A DNA stretch of 7,070 bases from Elusimicrobiota bacterium (lineage in GTDB: Bacteria > Elusimicrobiota > Elusimicrobia > Elusimicrobiales > UBA9959), in NCBI GenBank assembly GCA_003500765.1, contig DNQL01000002.1:1-7070 (forward strand), in the 5' to 3' direction. Below the pieces are notes generated by a model, which was not told the DNA's origin, did not search any database, and saw only the letters and a list, made by a program, of their open reading frames with translations. Of this stretch, positions 6,676 through 7,070 are shown piece after piece (positions within the stretch are counted from its first letter, which is position 1; each line of letters opens with the position of its first letter). Both the position numbers and the translations under genes were made by a program.

Positions 6676-6697
6676 TCCCGTCCGGCCGGGGACGGGA
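6676..6697. repeat. Perfect inverted repeat between divergent promoters (possible operator)
   Basis: Arms TCCCGTCC (6676-6683) and GGACGGGA (6690-6697) are perfect 8-bp reverse complements around the 6-nt centre GGCCGG. The repeat lies exactly between the minus-strand -10 (6653-6658) and the plus-strand -10 candidate (6699-6704), covering the place where both -35 elements would be. This placement suits a repressor or activator site acting on both directions. It could instead form an RNA hairpin, but neither predicted transcript would contain it, and no U-run supports a terminator. A chance palindrome in GC-rich DNA is possible. Confidence 0.4.
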
Positions 6698-6698
6698 T

Positions 6699-6711
6699 TA
6701 TATTGTAGAAT
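6699..6711 (+). promoter_or_regulatory. Candidate -10 region for the divergent plus-strand gene
   Basis: Two overlapping near-consensus hexamers are visible: TATATT (6699-6704) and TAGAAT (6706-6711), each five of six matches to TATAAT. No -35 match is seen; the space is taken by the inverted repeat. Either would give a very short leader (about 7-14 nt) before the ATG at 6725, with no Shine-Dalgarno, similar to the arrangement before the gene starting at 358. Confidence 0.4.
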
Positions 6712-6724
6712 TGAAGCCGTCCCT

Positions 6725-7070
6725 ATGACCCGCCCCGACGAGAGCCGAATATACAGGGCCTTGCTCCACGCGCTGCCCGCGGCCGCGGCCGCCGTACTGT
6801 CGCTGCGGACCTTCGTCCTGTCCCCGGCGTACGCCCCGCACTGCCTCTCCTGTTACGCCGACCGGGGAGAGATGCTTTTTCACGCGCTGCGCGACAAGGC
6901 CGTCAGTTTCGCCATGCCGACGCCGGGCATGCTTTTCGCCTGGTTCAAATATCATCTCGGGACCGGCCCCTACCTTCCCGTAAGCGCGGCCGGACTCCTG
7001 TCGTGCCTCGCGGCTTATTCGATAGGCCGCGCCGGAGGGCCGCCGGCGCGGGGCGCGGTTTTCGCCCTGG
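6725..7070 (+). CDS. Polytopic membrane protein, possibly GT-C-type glycosyltransferase (N-terminal part; 3' end beyond window)
   Basis: An open frame runs from ATG 6725 to the right edge without a stop (115 codons). The nearest in-frame stop upstream is TAG at 6650-6652 and no other ATG, GTG or TTG lies between, so the start is well supported although no Shine-Dalgarno is present. The visible part has a short charged N-terminus (MTRPDESRIYR), a first hydrophobic segment (about 12-35, Ala-rich), a loop with acidic residues (YADRGEMLFHALRDK), an amphipathic PTPGMLFAWFKYHLGTG stretch, a second hydrophobic segment (about 82-100) ending in SIGRAGG, and the start of a third. This spacing recalls the first loop and TM2 of GT39-like (PMT_2) proteins, where an acidic residue and a Pro-rich motif precede 'FxxxxG'. 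That assignment is inference from layout; the diagnostic later motifs lie outside the window. It is divergent from the operon and may share control with it. Confidence 0.7.
   Translation, partial: MTRPDESRIYRALLHALPAAAAAVLSLRTFVLSPAYAPHCLSCYADRGEMLFHALRDKAVSFAMPTPGMLFAWFKYHLGTGPYLPVSAAGLLSCLAAYSIGRAGGPPARGAVFAL

Noticed and set aside
1..7070. CRISPR arrays, tRNA or rRNA genes, insertion sequences, phage genes
   Set aside because: Coding density is near complete on one strand with conserved biosynthetic genes; no regularly spaced repeats, no tRNA-like cloverleaf in the two spacers, and no transposase or integrase motifs were seen.

Overview
The window is a dense, GC-rich bacterial stretch (roughly 60% or more by eye) carrying a cell-envelope glycan or lipid biosynthesis locus. 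Five complete genes and one truncated gene lie on the minus strand, and one truncated gene lies on the plus strand. The organism cannot be named from the sequence. High GC combined with frequent ATA (Ile) and AGG (Arg) codons, B12-type radical SAM enzymes next to glycosyltransferases, and weak ribosome-binding sites fits an uncultivated lineage such as Elusimicrobiota, Omnitrophota or a deltaproteobacterial group. That placement is a low-confidence guess.

The core is a tightly packed operon read leftward from about 6650. In transcription order it holds: a B12-binding-domain radical SAM enzyme (6501 to 5080); a family 9, heptosyltransferase-like glycosyltransferase (5055 to 3886); a second radical SAM enzyme with a degenerate B12-like domain (3889 to 2492); a polytopic GT39/ArnT-like glycosyltransferase (2490 to 1279); and a zinc-ribbon SAM methyltransferase (1282 to 419). 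The junctions are a 24-nt gap, an ATGA overlap, a 1-nt gap and a GTGA overlap, so the five products are probably made together. After a 60-nt gap with a strong extended -10 element, an FAD-dependent HemY/UDP-galactopyranose-mutase-like oxidoreductase starts at 358 and runs off the left edge.

The only sizeable non-coding stretch is 6502-6724, between the operon and a divergent plus-strand membrane protein (6725 to the right edge). It holds a candidate promoter for each direction, an 8-bp-arm inverted repeat between them, and a GC-rich leader of about 145 nt for the operon.

Together the genes suggest assembly and modification of a surface saccharide or its lipid carrier. GT9 and GT39 would transfer sugars (cytoplasmic and periplasmic steps respectively). 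The radical SAM proteins and the methyltransferase would modify sugar or lipid, and the flavoprotein would carry out a redox or ring-contraction step. The families are clear; the product and substrates are not determinable here.
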